A DNA stretch of 6,082 nucleotides, taken from contig JAKAWN010000408.1 of assembly GCA_021827245.1 (NCBI GenBank), positions 1 to 6,082 on the forward strand, read 5' to 3'. Numbering within the stretch: position 1 is the stretch's first letter; each line of letters begins with the position of its first letter. The stretch comes from Acidobacteriota bacterium. GTDB taxonomy: Bacteria; Acidobacteriota; Terriglobia; UBA7540. Under the pieces are notes generated by a model. It was given only the letters and a program-made list of their open reading frames with translations. It made no database searches and was not told where the DNA came from. Of this stretch, positions 1 through 6,082 are shown in pieces. The position numbers were made by a program, and so were the translations under genes.

Positions 1-2
1 GG

Positions 3-380
3 GCATGTCCCGGCGCGGTGGTAATGAAAAGCACGGTACCCATTGCCAGCAGCGAAGAGTTTTTGAGCCTGGCGCAACAGGAAGCGCAGAATGAAAGAGT
101 GCGAATGGCGAGCGTGGCGCAGTCCGTAGTTGGCATCCTTTATCTTGGATTACTTGACTCGCTGAAAGTGAGCCAGATGGCGGGCCTGATCGGTCGCATT
201 CGTAAGGCTGCCGAAAAGGCGGGAGGTGCGCTGGTTGTGGTTTCGGCTGCAACAGATCTCAAAGCGCAATTGGATGTGTGGGGTCCGCCGGGAAGCGGGT
301 TCGATCTGATGCGCAAGATGAAGGCCGCGTGGGATCCGAAGGGAATCCTTGCCCCGGGACGGTTTCTGGGTTCAATCTGA
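3..380 (+). CDS. FAD-binding 2-hydroxyacid oxidase subunit, C-terminal end (GlcE/GlcD-like), partial
   Basis: The reading frame is open from the left edge (first full codon at 3), so only the last 125 residues are present and the true start lies outside; the ATGs at 18 and 24 are internal. The C-terminus has the family signature of FAD-linked glycolate/D-lactate oxidases: DVWGPPGSGFDLMRKMKAAW followed by DPKGILAPGRFLG, matching the usual 'lMrrlK..lDP.gilnPGRf' ending in which the chain returns to the FAD domain. The protein would oxidise a 2-hydroxyacid, probably glycolate to glyoxylate, and pass electrons to the iron-sulfur partner encoded next. That neighbour is GlcF-like, which favours GlcE (the short FAD subunit of the GlcDEF complex) over a stand-alone GlcD or lactate dehydrogenase. 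The FAD-binding PP-loop region is outside the window, so the exact subunit and substrate cannot be settled here. Confidence 0.8.
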   Translation, partial: ACPGAVVMKSTVPIASSEEFLSLAQQEAQNERVRMASVAQSVVGILYLGLLDSLKVSQMAGLIGRIRKAAEKAGGALVVVSAATDLKAQLDVWGPPGSGFDLMRKMKAAWDPKGILAPGRFLGSI

Positions 381-398
381 GAGGCGGAGAGCGCCGGG

Positions 399-414
399 TG
401 GAGCAATTGCTCCA
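399..414. repeat. Perfect 16-bp palindrome between the oxidase subunit genes
   Basis: The sequence TGGAGCAATTGCTCCA equals its own reverse complement. It lies 19 bases after the upstream stop codon and 13 bases before the ATG at 427 of the GlcF-like gene. It could bind a dimeric regulator or form a short RNA hairpin (6-bp TGGAGC/GCTCCA stem with an AATT loop) affecting translation of the downstream gene. No T-tract follows, so it is not a typical intrinsic terminator. Function is unknown and chance is possible. Confidence 0.4.
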
Positions 415-426
415 GGTTGCTTGCTG

Positions 427-1770
427 ATGATCGAAATCCAGGAAAAGACAGGTATGACTGGAGCCCCCAGCGGGTATGGTGCCGGCGAAGTGCCGGAGTG
501 GGAATTCTATTCCAAGTGCATCCACTGTGGCCTTTGCCTGAATGCCTGCCCCACTTATCGCGAGCTCGGTCTTGAGATGGATTCGCCGCGTGGGCGAATT
601 TACCAGATGATTCAGGTGGACCGTGGCCGACTGCCTTTAAGGGAAAGCTTCGTCCGTCATATGGATTCGTGCCTGGATTGCCGCGCTTGCGAGACGGCCT
701 GTCCCTCAGGTGTGGAATATGGGCGTTTGGTGGAGTCTGCCCGGGCGCAGATTGATCGCCACTATGAAAGGCCGGGAATCGGGCGGCCACTGCGACGCTT
801 CTTTTTCAGTCAATTGCTGCCAGATCGCCGGAAGCTGGATCGCCTTGGGACTCTACTCTGGTTATTCCAGAAATCAGGCGTGGAAACAGTGGTCCGGAAG
901 TCGGGGATGCTGGCGCTCTTTTCGAGCCGGCTCAGCAGGGTGGCGGCTCTGTCGCCGCGGATGGAAAAGCCCTTTTTCACCGGTCGACTGGGCCAGGTGG
1001 TCAAGCCCGAAGGGGAAGTTCGTTACCGCGTAGCGTTTTTTGCAGGTTGCATTGCAAATCTGGCCTTCGCTCGATTGAATGACGCAACTGTGCGTGTTCT
1101 GGCTCTCAATGGATGTGAAGTGGTGATTCCCGAGGCGCAGGGATGCTGCGGCGCTTTGCACGTGCATGCGGGCATGCGTGACTTGGCGCGCAAGCTCGCC
1201 AGGCAAAACATCCGCACGTTTCTTGACGGCGGCTTTGATTATTTCATCACCAATGCTGCTGGCTGCGGGTCCACGCTGAAAGAGTATCCACTGCTTTTCG
1301 AGCATGAAGAGCAGGAGTTTTATGACCAGGCCTGCGCCTTCAGTTCCAAGGTTCGGGATGTCACAGAGTTCCTGGCTGGCATTGAATTCAATCGTAATTT
1401 CAAGGCTGTCTGTGCACGCGCCACATACCAGGACCCATGTCATCTGGGCCACGCCCAGCGCATCCGTAGCGCCCCTCGCCAGCTTATAGCGGCAATTCCG
1501 GGCCTGGAGTTCGTGGAACTGAAGGAATCTGAAATTTGCTGTGGCAGCGCGGGTATTTATAATGTAATCCAAAACGAGATGGCGGAGCGGCTTTTGCGGG
1601 CCAAGATGCAGCGGATCGACGAGACCGGGGCTGACCTGATTCTGACCGCTAATCCGGGTTGTCTTTTGCAGTTGAGGGCCGGTGTTGAACGATCCAAACG
1701 CAAGCGGCGCGTTTTGCATGTCGTTGAATTGCTCGACGAGGCTTATGCGGGGCGGGGGCAGACGGGCTAA
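427..1770 (+). CDS. glcF: Glycolate oxidase iron-sulfur subunit, GlcF-like
   Basis: This 447-aa protein (from ATG 427) is the electron-transfer subunit of a 2-hydroxyacid oxidase, taking electrons from the FAD subunit to the respiratory chain at the inner membrane face. Two 4Fe-4S motifs are visible: CIHCGLCLNACP (Cys31, 34, 37, 41) and CLDCRACETACP (Cys82, 85, 88, 92). Two cysteine-rich CCG domains follow: Cys208, CCG at 240-242 and Cys280; then DPCH with Cys338, CCG at 371-373 and Cys412. This order is that of GlcF, of which E. coli has about 407 residues; the related LutA has CCG domains only, and GlpC shares the layout. The FAD-oxidase neighbour supports GlcF. The start is uncertain: the frame is open back to a TTG at 349, inside the previous gene; ATG 427 has only a weak AGG upstream; ATG 454 has AGGAAAAG about 10 bases upstream and would give 438 residues. 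The preceding gene ends 46 bases before 427. Glycolate rather than lactate is inferred. Confidence 0.85.
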   Translation: MIEIQEKTGMTGAPSGYGAGEVPEWEFYSKCIHCGLCLNACPTYRELGLEMDSPRGRIYQMIQVDRGRLPLRESFVRHMDSCLDCRACETACPSGVEYGRLVESARAQIDRHYERPGIGRPLRRFFFSQLLPDRRKLDRLGTLLWLFQKSGVETVVRKSGMLALFSSRLSRVAALSPRMEKPFFTGRLGQVVKPEGEVRYRVAFFAGCIANLAFARLNDATVRVLALNGCEVVIPEAQGCCGALHVHAGMRDLARKLARQNIRTFLDGGFDYFITNAAGCGSTLKEYPLLFEHEEQEFYDQACAFSSKVRDVTEFLAGIEFNRNFKAVCARATYQDPCHLGHAQRIRSAPRQLIAAIPGLEFVELKESEICCGSAGIYNVIQNEMAERLLRAKMQRIDETGADLILTANPGCLLQLRAGVERSKRKRRVLHVVELLDEAYAGRGQTG

Positions 1771-1803
1771 CTGGAGTTCCAAGACGTTCTTGCGACTGGC
1801 GCC

Positions 1804-1821
1804 GTGCGCTGGGTGGCGCAC
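1804..1821 (+). terminator. Possible terminator hairpin after glcF
   Basis: GTGCGC and GCGCAC form a 6-bp GC-rich stem with a 6-base loop, starting 33 bases after the glcF stop. The following bases (TGTTACTTA) are only moderately T-rich, so this is a weak intrinsic terminator at best. Its place between glcF and the separately regulated acs is right for one. Confidence 0.3.
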
Positions 1822-1856
1822 TGTTACTTAAACAGGGCCGACCGGGGCGACTCCGT

Positions 1857-1885
1857 TTCCTGTGTTCAGATTGGTTCGGTAAAAT
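1857..1885 (+). promoter_or_regulatory. Weak candidate acs promoter
   Basis: TAAAAT at 1880-1885 is one base off the sigma-70 -10 consensus; the hexamer 17 bases upstream (TTCCTG, 1857-1862) is a poor -35. If used, transcription would start near 1892 and give an untranslated leader of about 77 bases that includes the FNR-type box. An alternative is TTGCGC at 1904-1909 with a poor -10 near 1927-1932, which would place the FNR-type box over the start point. Neither is convincing alone. Confidence 0.2.
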
Positions 1886-1930
1886 GGTGAGTTAAGCGTT
1901 TTCTTGCGCTTGAGGGCATTTCGTTGGCAT

Positions 1931-1944
1931 TTGATTGAAATCAA
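1931..1944. promoter_or_regulatory. FNR/CRP-family operator upstream of acs
   Basis: TTGATTGAAATCAA fits the FNR/ANR/DNR consensus TTGAT-N4-ATCAA without a mismatch. The symmetry extends one base on each side (TTTGATT-GA-AATCAAA, 1930-1945), giving 7-bp arms. The centre is about 31 bases before the acs ATG. A class II activator site sits about 41.5 bases before the transcription start, which here would put that start inside the coding region; repression or road-blocking of an upstream promoter is therefore the simpler reading. The regulator could be any TTGAT-recognising member of the family (oxygen, NO or redox sensing), and its gene is not in the window. Confidence 0.5.
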
Positions 1945-1968
1945 ACTCTTTGGTTGGGGGCGTTAACC

Positions 1969-3936
1969 ATGAGCGATACGACGGGAACCGCACAAGAAAG
2001 GCTTGAGGCCTTACTCAAGGAAGGTCGGATTTTTCCTCCGTCTGACGAGTTTCGCCGGCAGGCCAATGTGTCTGACACTGCAATCTATGATAAGGCGCGA
2101 CAGGACCCGGAAGGTTTTTGGGAGGAAGAGGCCAAACGGTTGGACTGGTTCGAAAACTGGAATAAGGTGCTGGAATGGAACGTACCTTGGGTGAAATGGT
2201 TTGTCGGGGGCAAACTGAATGCCGCTTACAATTGCGTAGACCGGCACGCGAAATCTTCTCGCCGCACTAAGCCGGCTATTATCTGGGAGGGTGAGCCGGG
2301 CGATACACGCGTGCTGACGTTTGAAGCGCTCGAAAAGGAAGTCAACCGTTTCGCCAACGTGCTCAAGTCGCTGGGGGTAAAGAAAGGCGACCGCGTAGCT
2401 ATCTATCTGGGCATGGTGCCGGAACTGGCCATTGCCATGCTTGCGTGCGCCAAGATCGGCGCCCCACACAACATCGTGTTCGGAGGATTTTCTGCGGATT
2501 CGCTTCGTGAACGCATTAACGACGCCCAGGCGAAAATTGTTATTACTGGCGATGGCGCATGGCGGCGTGGCAATGTGATTCCATTGAAAGCAAATGTTGA
2601 CGAGGCGCTTGCGGGCACGCCCAGCATTGAAAAAGTGGTGGTGGTTGAACGCGTGGGCAAAGCAACCCAGATCACCATGCAGCCCGGCAGGGACTTGTGG
2701 TGGCATGAACTGGTTGCAAAGGCCTCGGACCAGTGCAAGGCCGAACCTATGGATGCCGAGGATATTTTGTATATCCTCTATACCAGTGGTACCACCGGAA
2801 AGCCCAAGGGAGTGGTGCACACCACCGGCGGATATCTGGTGGGTACCTCGGCTACCCACCGCATGATTTTCGACATTAAGGAAGATGACGTTTACTGGTG
2901 CACGGCGGACATCGGCTGGGTCACGGGGCATTCATACATTGTTTACGGTCCGTTGGCCAACGGCTGTACCACTTTGATGTACGAAGGAAGCCCAGATTAT
3001 CCTGACCGAGGTCGTTTCTGGTCCATTGTTCAGAAATACAAGGTCAACATCTTTTATACTGCGCCTACGGCCATTCGCGCCTTTATGCGCTGGGGGACGG
3101 ACTGGCCTGCCAAATATGATCTTTCCTCGCTGCGTGTGATTGGAACGGTTGGCGAGCCGATCAACCCGGAGGCGTGGATCTGGTATCACGAGAATATCGG
3201 TAAAGAGCATTGCCCGATCGTAGATACCTGGTGGCAAACCGAGACCGGCATGATCCTGATCTCGCCATTGCCAGGCATAACGGCAACCAAGCCAGGTTCT
3301 GCAACGCAACCGTTCCCGGGTATTGAGGCGGAGGTGCTTGATGAAAGAGGCCAGCAGGTTGGGCCAGGCGCGGGCGGATATCTGGTGCTGACTAGGCCCT
3401 GGCCTGCCATGTTCCGAACGATTTACGGCGATCCGGATCGCTACGTTCGCCAGTACTGGTCCCGTTTTGAGGGCAAGTACTTCACGGGTGACGGCGCTAA
3501 GGTTGACGAAGATGGCTATTTCTGGTTGTTGGGGCGCGTCGATGACGTGATGAATGTCGCCGGCCATCGGATTTCGACTTACGAGGTTGAAAGTGCGCTG
3601 GTGGATCACCCTTCGGTGGCTGAAGCGGCCGTGATTGGAAAGACTCACGAATTGAAAGGGCAGGGCATCGCGGGCTTTGTGACGTTAAAGGAAGGAATTG
3701 ATCCCAGCGACAAGCTGAAAGACGAACTCAAGCAGCACGTTGCCAAAAAGATAGGCCCCATTGCGCGGCCGGACGATATTTTCTTTACGGCGGAATTGCC
3801 CAAGACGCGCAGCGCGAAAATCATGCGCCGCCTCTTGCGGGATATCGCTGAGGGAAGGATCCTCGGTGATACCACCACGCTCGCCGATCCCGCTGTCACC
3901 GCCCGGCTAAAGCGGCAGTATGAGCGGGAAGGCTAG
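1969..3936 (+). CDS. acs: Acetyl-CoA synthetase, AMP-forming
   Basis: This cytoplasmic enzyme converts acetate, ATP and CoA to acetyl-CoA, AMP and diphosphate through an acetyl-adenylate. From ATG 1969 it has 655 residues, close to the 652 of the Salmonella enzyme. Visible motifs are the phosphate-binding loop [10 protein letters not shown] (272-281), the A5 motif DTWWQTETG (419-427), YFTGDG, the hinge region [13 protein letters not shown] and the C-terminal [11 protein letters not shown]. The acetate-pocket residues of Salmonella Acs (Val310, Thr311, Val386, Trp414) align at a constant +8 offset with Val318, Thr319, Val394 and Trp422, so acetate rather than a longer acid is the expected substrate. 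Lys617 corresponds to the acetylated Lys609; the residue before it is Ala616 instead of the usual Gly. The ribosome binding site is poor (only a G-run at 1956-1960). An in-frame TTG at 1954 would add five residues but has no better support. A methyltransferase gene follows after 11 bases, and an FNR-type box precedes the start. Confidence 0.97.
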   Translation: MSDTTGTAQERLEALLKEGRIFPPSDEFRRQANVSDTAIYDKARQDPEGFWEEEAKRLDWFENWNKVLEWNVPWVKWFVGGKLNAAYNCVDRHAKSSRRTKPAIIWEGEPGDTRVLTFEALEKEVNRFANVLKSLGVKKGDRVAIYLGMVPELAIAMLACAKIGAPHNIVFGGFSADSLRERINDAQAKIVITGDGAWRRGNVIPLKANVDEALAGTPSIEKVVVVERVGKATQITMQPGRDLWWHELVAKASDQCKAEPMDAEDILYILYTSGTTGKPKGVVHTTGGYLVGTSATHRMIFDIKEDDVYWCTADIGWVTGHSYIVYGPLANGCTTLMYEGSPDYPDRGRFWSIVQKYKVNIFYTAPTAIRAFMRWGTDWPAKYDLSSLRVIGTVGEPINPEAWIWYHENIGKEHCPIVDTWWQTETGMILISPLPGITATKPGSATQPFPGIEAEVLDERGQQVGPGAGGYLVLTRPWPAMFRTIYGDPDRYVRQYWSRFEGKYFTGDGAKVDEDGYFWLLGRVDDVMNVAGHRISTYEVESALVDHPSVAEAAVIGKTHELKGQGIAGFVTLKEGIDPSDKLKDELKQHVAKKIGPIARPDDIFFTAELPKTRSAKIMRRLLRDIAEGRILGDTTTLADPAVTARLKRQYEREG

Positions 3937-3947
3937 GCGACATAACC

Positions 3948-4718
3948 ATGGCGGAAGACGACGGAGCGGGCCAGGAATGGAGAGCTGACCGCTATGAGCG
4001 GCACGCACCCTTCGTTCCCCAGTTTGGCCAGCGCGTGCTTGACATGCTGAACCCGCACCCCGGTGAAAGGGTTCTGGATGTCGGCTGTGGCGACGGCGTA
4101 CTCTCTGAAAAGATTCGGCAGGCCGGTGCGATGGTGGTGGGAGTGGACGGCTCGGCGGATATGGTGAGGGCCGCGAAGCAACATGGTATTGACGCGCGAC
4201 TCGTCGATGCCTGCGACCTGGATTTTGAGGCCGAGTTCGATGCGGCCTTTTCCAACGCCGCGCTGCATTGGATGAAGCGGGATCCCGACGCTGTCCTTGC
4301 GGCCGTGAGGCGGGCCCTCAAGCCGGGGGGCCGGTTTGCTGCGGAATTCGGGGGCCACGGAAATGTTGCCGCCATCACCGTGGCGCTGCTAGCTGTGCTC
4401 AGCAGGCACGGAATCGAGAGTGCTGCTTCGTTGAGTCCCTGGTATTTCCCCACTCCAGACGAATATCAGGCAAAGCTCGAACACGCCGGATTCCGCGTGG
4501 ATTTCATCGAATTGATTCCACGACCTACAATTCTCCCGACTGACATGCGCGGGTGGCTTGAGACCTTTGCCGGACGGTTCTTTAACCCCCTGCCGCAATG
4601 CGAGCGCGCTGATGCTCTGGGCGAAGCCGTTGAATTGCTCCGTCCCGCGCTTTGTGACACCGCAGGTCACTGGACTGTCGACTATGTCCGTCTGCGCTTT
4701 CTAGCCCGTGCGGGTTGA
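3948..4718 (+). CDS. Class I SAM-dependent methyltransferase (Tam/BioC-like)
   Basis: This 256-aa soluble protein has the Rossmann-type methyltransferase fold in its first half. Motif I is VLDVGCGDG (42-50), which binds SAM; Asp67 in VGVDGS is the likely ribose-binding acidic residue; FDAAFSNAALHWM (97-109) is motif IV; LKPGGRF (124-130) follows. The SNAALHW segment and the leading 'W....Y...apFV' resemble trans-aconitate methyltransferase (Tam) and BioC, which methylate free or carrier-bound carboxylates. The C-terminal half (from about 165, YFPTPDEYQAKLEHAGFRV) is the variable substrate-binding part, and I cannot assign a substrate. The gene starts 11 bases after the acs stop with only a weak AGG about ten bases before the ATG, so co-transcription and perhaps translational coupling with acs are likely. 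A link to acetate metabolism is inference from position only. Confidence 0.85.
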   Translation: MAEDDGAGQEWRADRYERHAPFVPQFGQRVLDMLNPHPGERVLDVGCGDGVLSEKIRQAGAMVVGVDGSADMVRAAKQHGIDARLVDACDLDFEAEFDAAFSNAALHWMKRDPDAVLAAVRRALKPGGRFAAEFGGHGNVAAITVALLAVLSRHGIESAASLSPWYFPTPDEYQAKLEHAGFRVDFIELIPRPTILPTDMRGWLETFAGRFFNPLPQCERADALGEAVELLRPALCDTAGHWTVDYVRLRFLARAG

Positions 4719-4775
4719 TGAGTGCGGGGTGGCTCGGCGCAGGAGGGCCTTCCTCCCGGTGAGAAATGAGACAGG

Positions 4776-5045
4776 TCAATCCTCCACATGGATGCGACGC
4801 ATCTGGGGCGGTTGCTTCTCCCTTTCCCGAAGCCACTCAATCACCTCATCCAGAAAATCGCGAGCCGCCTCCAGCGTTTCAATGCCAGCATTGCGGAGGT
4901 GGCGCGCCGAACTCGACGAACGACGGGGTGGTCGGCGGAAAAAGGGTGCGATCTCGCGCCAAAGCCATTCGGCGCATGGGGGCATCTCAGGAAGTTTGGT
5001 GTTGCGACGCGTGGGTCTTTTTCTCGTTGGTTTTCCGTTCGGCAT
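4776..5045 (-). CDS. Small conserved-looking protein downstream of the ArsA-like ATPase, function unknown
   Basis: The 89-aa protein has a very basic N-terminus (residues 3-14 rich in Lys, Arg and Thr), a Trp/Phe/Pro segment (27-40), a Ser run (43-46) and then an amphipathic charged helix, roughly 47-75 (HLRNAGIETLEAARDFLDEV and on), ending in RRIHVED. There is no signal peptide or membrane segment. It follows the ArsA-like ATPase in the same direction and overlaps its last 59 bases in another frame. The ATG at 5045 has a strong ribosome binding site, GGAGAGG at 5056-5050, with GGAG seven bases from the start. A second in-frame ATG at 4985-4983 lies one base after the ATPase stop (TGAGATG) and would give a 69-aa protein that keeps the helical part, but it lacks a good ribosome binding site. 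From memory, short proteins with an 'HLRnA..E.L.A.R..lDe.IE' helix occur beside ArsA-HSP20 ATPases, suggesting a partner or regulator; this was not verified. Confidence 0.65.
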   Translation of the reverse strand: MPNGKPTRKRPTRRNTKLPEMPPCAEWLWREIAPFFRRPPRRSSSSARHLRNAGIETLEAARDFLDEVIEWLREREKQPPQMRRIHVED

Positions 5046-6082
5046 TGTTCCTCTCCATAATAACTACGAGTTCGCCTTCCTTTACGCGAGCATTTACTGG
5101 CTCACAGCGGGCCACCCGTTGCGGAAGCGCAACGTGCCGTTTGTAGCCTCCTACGCGGATAACAAGTTCGTCCGGCTTCTTGTAAAGGTCCACATGCTCA
5201 GAAGTAACGAAGGGGAGGCGCAAGTGTAGATGGTATTGTCCGTCAACCTTGCGGAAGCGGTAAGGGGCTTCGCTGAAGAAATGCCTGGAGGGATCAAGCG
5301 AGCCGTAAAGAGCGCGACCGAGAGTCTTAAGCCTTTCAGTCCCCAGAACTTCATCTTGAAACATGGGGACGCGCCATACGGGGACGGGTGCGAAGAATTC
5401 TTCCACAGTATGAATCCATCGCTCCTGGGTATCTTTCCAGGCGCTAAAAAACCCTCCGCAGGCGTCAGATGGCAGGATGCGGTTGATAATTACCGCGTCA
5501 ACCGTAAGCCCGTAAAGGCAGAAGTACGTGAAAGCGCGCTGGGTTTCTTTGAGCACGATCTTTTCTGGATTTGTCACCAGGCGGACCGTAGTAGTCTTGG
5601 GATCGGCCATGAGTTTGTCGATGCCGGAAAGCTTGCGGTGCAGATCTCCAAGGTTTTCGAAGTATTTTTCCTCGGGTAGGGGTACGTGAGTAAAGTTTCG
5701 AGCCACTGGCCGCAACATATTGGCCACACGGCGCTCGAGCTTGAAAATCTTGGACATGTACCATTCGAGCGTAGTTGGAATGCTGACGAAACGCAGAGAC
5801 TCGCCGGTCGGAGCGCAGTCAAGAAGAACGACATCGAACGTTTTCTCGCGGACATATTGGTTTACATAGAGCAACGAGCTCACTTCTTCCATGCCGGGGA
5901 ATATCGCCAGCTCTTCCGCAAGTGTCCTTTCCAGGCCAGAGACATTCAGAAGGCCTGCGATGTAGGAATACACCGCATCCCAGTGGCGGGAAATCTCCTG
6001 AAGGACATCAACTTCCTGAATCCAAAGATTTTTAGCTATATATACGGGCCGGCCCGTTTCCCGGTCCATTAGATTCAGATCG
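4987..6082 (-). CDS. ArsA/Get3-family ATPase with C-terminal HSP20-like domain, partial (5' end missing)
   Basis: The frame stays open to the right edge (codons for Asp-Leu-Asn-Leu precede the ATG at 6069), so this is the last 364 residues and the nucleotide-binding P-loop lies outside. Counting from Met at 6069, FDVVLLDCAPTGES (78-91) is the Switch II region of ArsA/Get3 ATPases, where the usual form is DTAPTGH; VTNPEKIVLKET (165-176) and the purine-contacting INR (195-197) follow, as in the family. Residues about 271-338 (FRKVDGQYHLHLRLPF through GELVVIMER) form a beta-rich HSP20-like domain often fused to bacterial ArsA homologues. The ArsA family includes arsenite-pump ATPases and Get3/TRC40 chaperones for tail-anchored proteins. 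No arsB, arsC or arsR is visible, so an arsenic role is unsupported; a chaperone-like role is inference from the HSP20 fusion. The tail (341-360) is hydrophilic and is shared with the start of the overlapping 89-aa gene. Confidence 0.85.
   Translation of the reverse strand, partial: DLNLMDRETGRPVYIAKNLWIQEVDVLQEISRHWDAVYSYIAGLLNVSGLERTLAEELAIFPGMEEVSSLLYVNQYVREKTFDVVLLDCAPTGESLRFVSIPTTLEWYMSKIFKLERRVANMLRPVARNFTHVPLPEEKYFENLGDLHRKLSGIDKLMADPKTTTVRLVTNPEKIVLKETQRAFTYFCLYGLTVDAVIINRILPSDACGGFFSAWKDTQERWIHTVEEFFAPVPVWRVPMFQDEVLGTERLKTLGRALYGSLDPSRHFFSEAPYRFRKVDGQYHLHLRLPFVTSEHVDLYKKPDELVIRVGGYKRHVALPQRVARCEPVNARVKEGELVVIMERNNAERKTNEKKTHASQHQTS

Noticed and set aside
874..1821. Minus-strand open frame of 315 codons
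   Set aside because: It is antisense to glcF, whose cysteine motifs show the true coding frame; its translation has low complexity and no family features.
2011..2931. Minus-strand open frame of 306 codons
   Set aside because: It is antisense to the highly conserved acs coding sequence; a mirror of its codon bias.
4742..4756. GGAGG-GCCTT-CCTCC hairpin between the convergent methyltransferase and 89-aa genes
   Set aside because: The 5-bp stem has no T-tract on either side in either direction. The position would suit a bidirectional terminator, but the structure is too weak to call.
4708..5229. Plus-strand open frame of 173 codons
   Set aside because: It lies antisense to the 89-aa gene and the ArsA-like C-terminus, has no recognisable domain and begins with GTG inside the methyltransferase. 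The minus strand carries the family motifs.
6044..6057. Perfect palindrome ACGGGCCGGCCCGT next to a short TATATATA run
   Set aside because: It lies within the ArsA-like coding frame (Thr-Gly-Arg-Pro-Val), is made of GC-rich codons and is not repeated in the window. Chance is the simplest reading.
4987..6082. Arsenic resistance operon
   Set aside because: Only the ATPase family points that way. The HSP20 fusion and the lack of any visible arsR, arsB or arsC make an arsenic call unsupported.
1..6082. CRISPR array, insertion sequence, tRNA or rRNA
   Set aside because: I saw no spaced direct repeats, transposase motifs with terminal inverted repeats, or cloverleaf-like segments. Nearly all bases belong to the listed genes.

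Overview
The window looks like ordinary bacterial chromosome: dense, moderately GC-rich and free of mobile elements. Gene content and the style of the Acs and ArsA-like proteins suggest an aerobic or facultative heterotroph. Acidobacteriota is my best guess, from general resemblance of the Acs C-terminus and the ArsA-HSP20 architecture; it is inference and was not tested by any search.

Plus strand, 1-1770: the last 125 codons of an FAD-binding glycolate/lactate-type oxidase (GlcE/GlcD-like) are followed by a complete GlcF-like iron-sulfur subunit with two 4Fe-4S motifs and two CCG domains. A perfect 16-bp palindrome lies in the short gap between them. Together they would oxidise a 2-hydroxyacid such as glycolate and pass electrons to the membrane quinone pool.

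Plus strand, 1771-4718: a 198-bp intergenic region carries a weak terminator-like hairpin and a perfect FNR-type box (TTGAT-N4-ATCAA), just ahead of a full-length AMP-forming acetyl-CoA synthetase (acs, 655 aa). Eleven bases after acs comes a class I SAM-dependent methyltransferase of the Tam/BioC type, probably in the same transcript. The hydroxyacid oxidase and Acs make metabolic sense together: glyoxylate and acetyl-CoA are the two substrates of malate synthase, although no such gene is visible here.

Minus strand, 6082-4776: an ArsA/Get3-family ATPase runs in from the right edge, so its P-loop lies outside the window. It ends in an HSP20-like domain. Its last 59 bases overlap the start of an 89-aa protein of unknown function that has its own strong ribosome binding site inside the ATPase gene. 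This pair is convergent with the acs-methyltransferase unit, 57 bp apart. The most interesting items are the FNR-type box at acs, the Gly-to-Ala change beside the regulatory lysine of Acs, and the overlapping small gene after the ArsA-HSP20 ATPase. I see no CRISPR array, tRNA, rRNA, insertion sequence or obvious new defence system.
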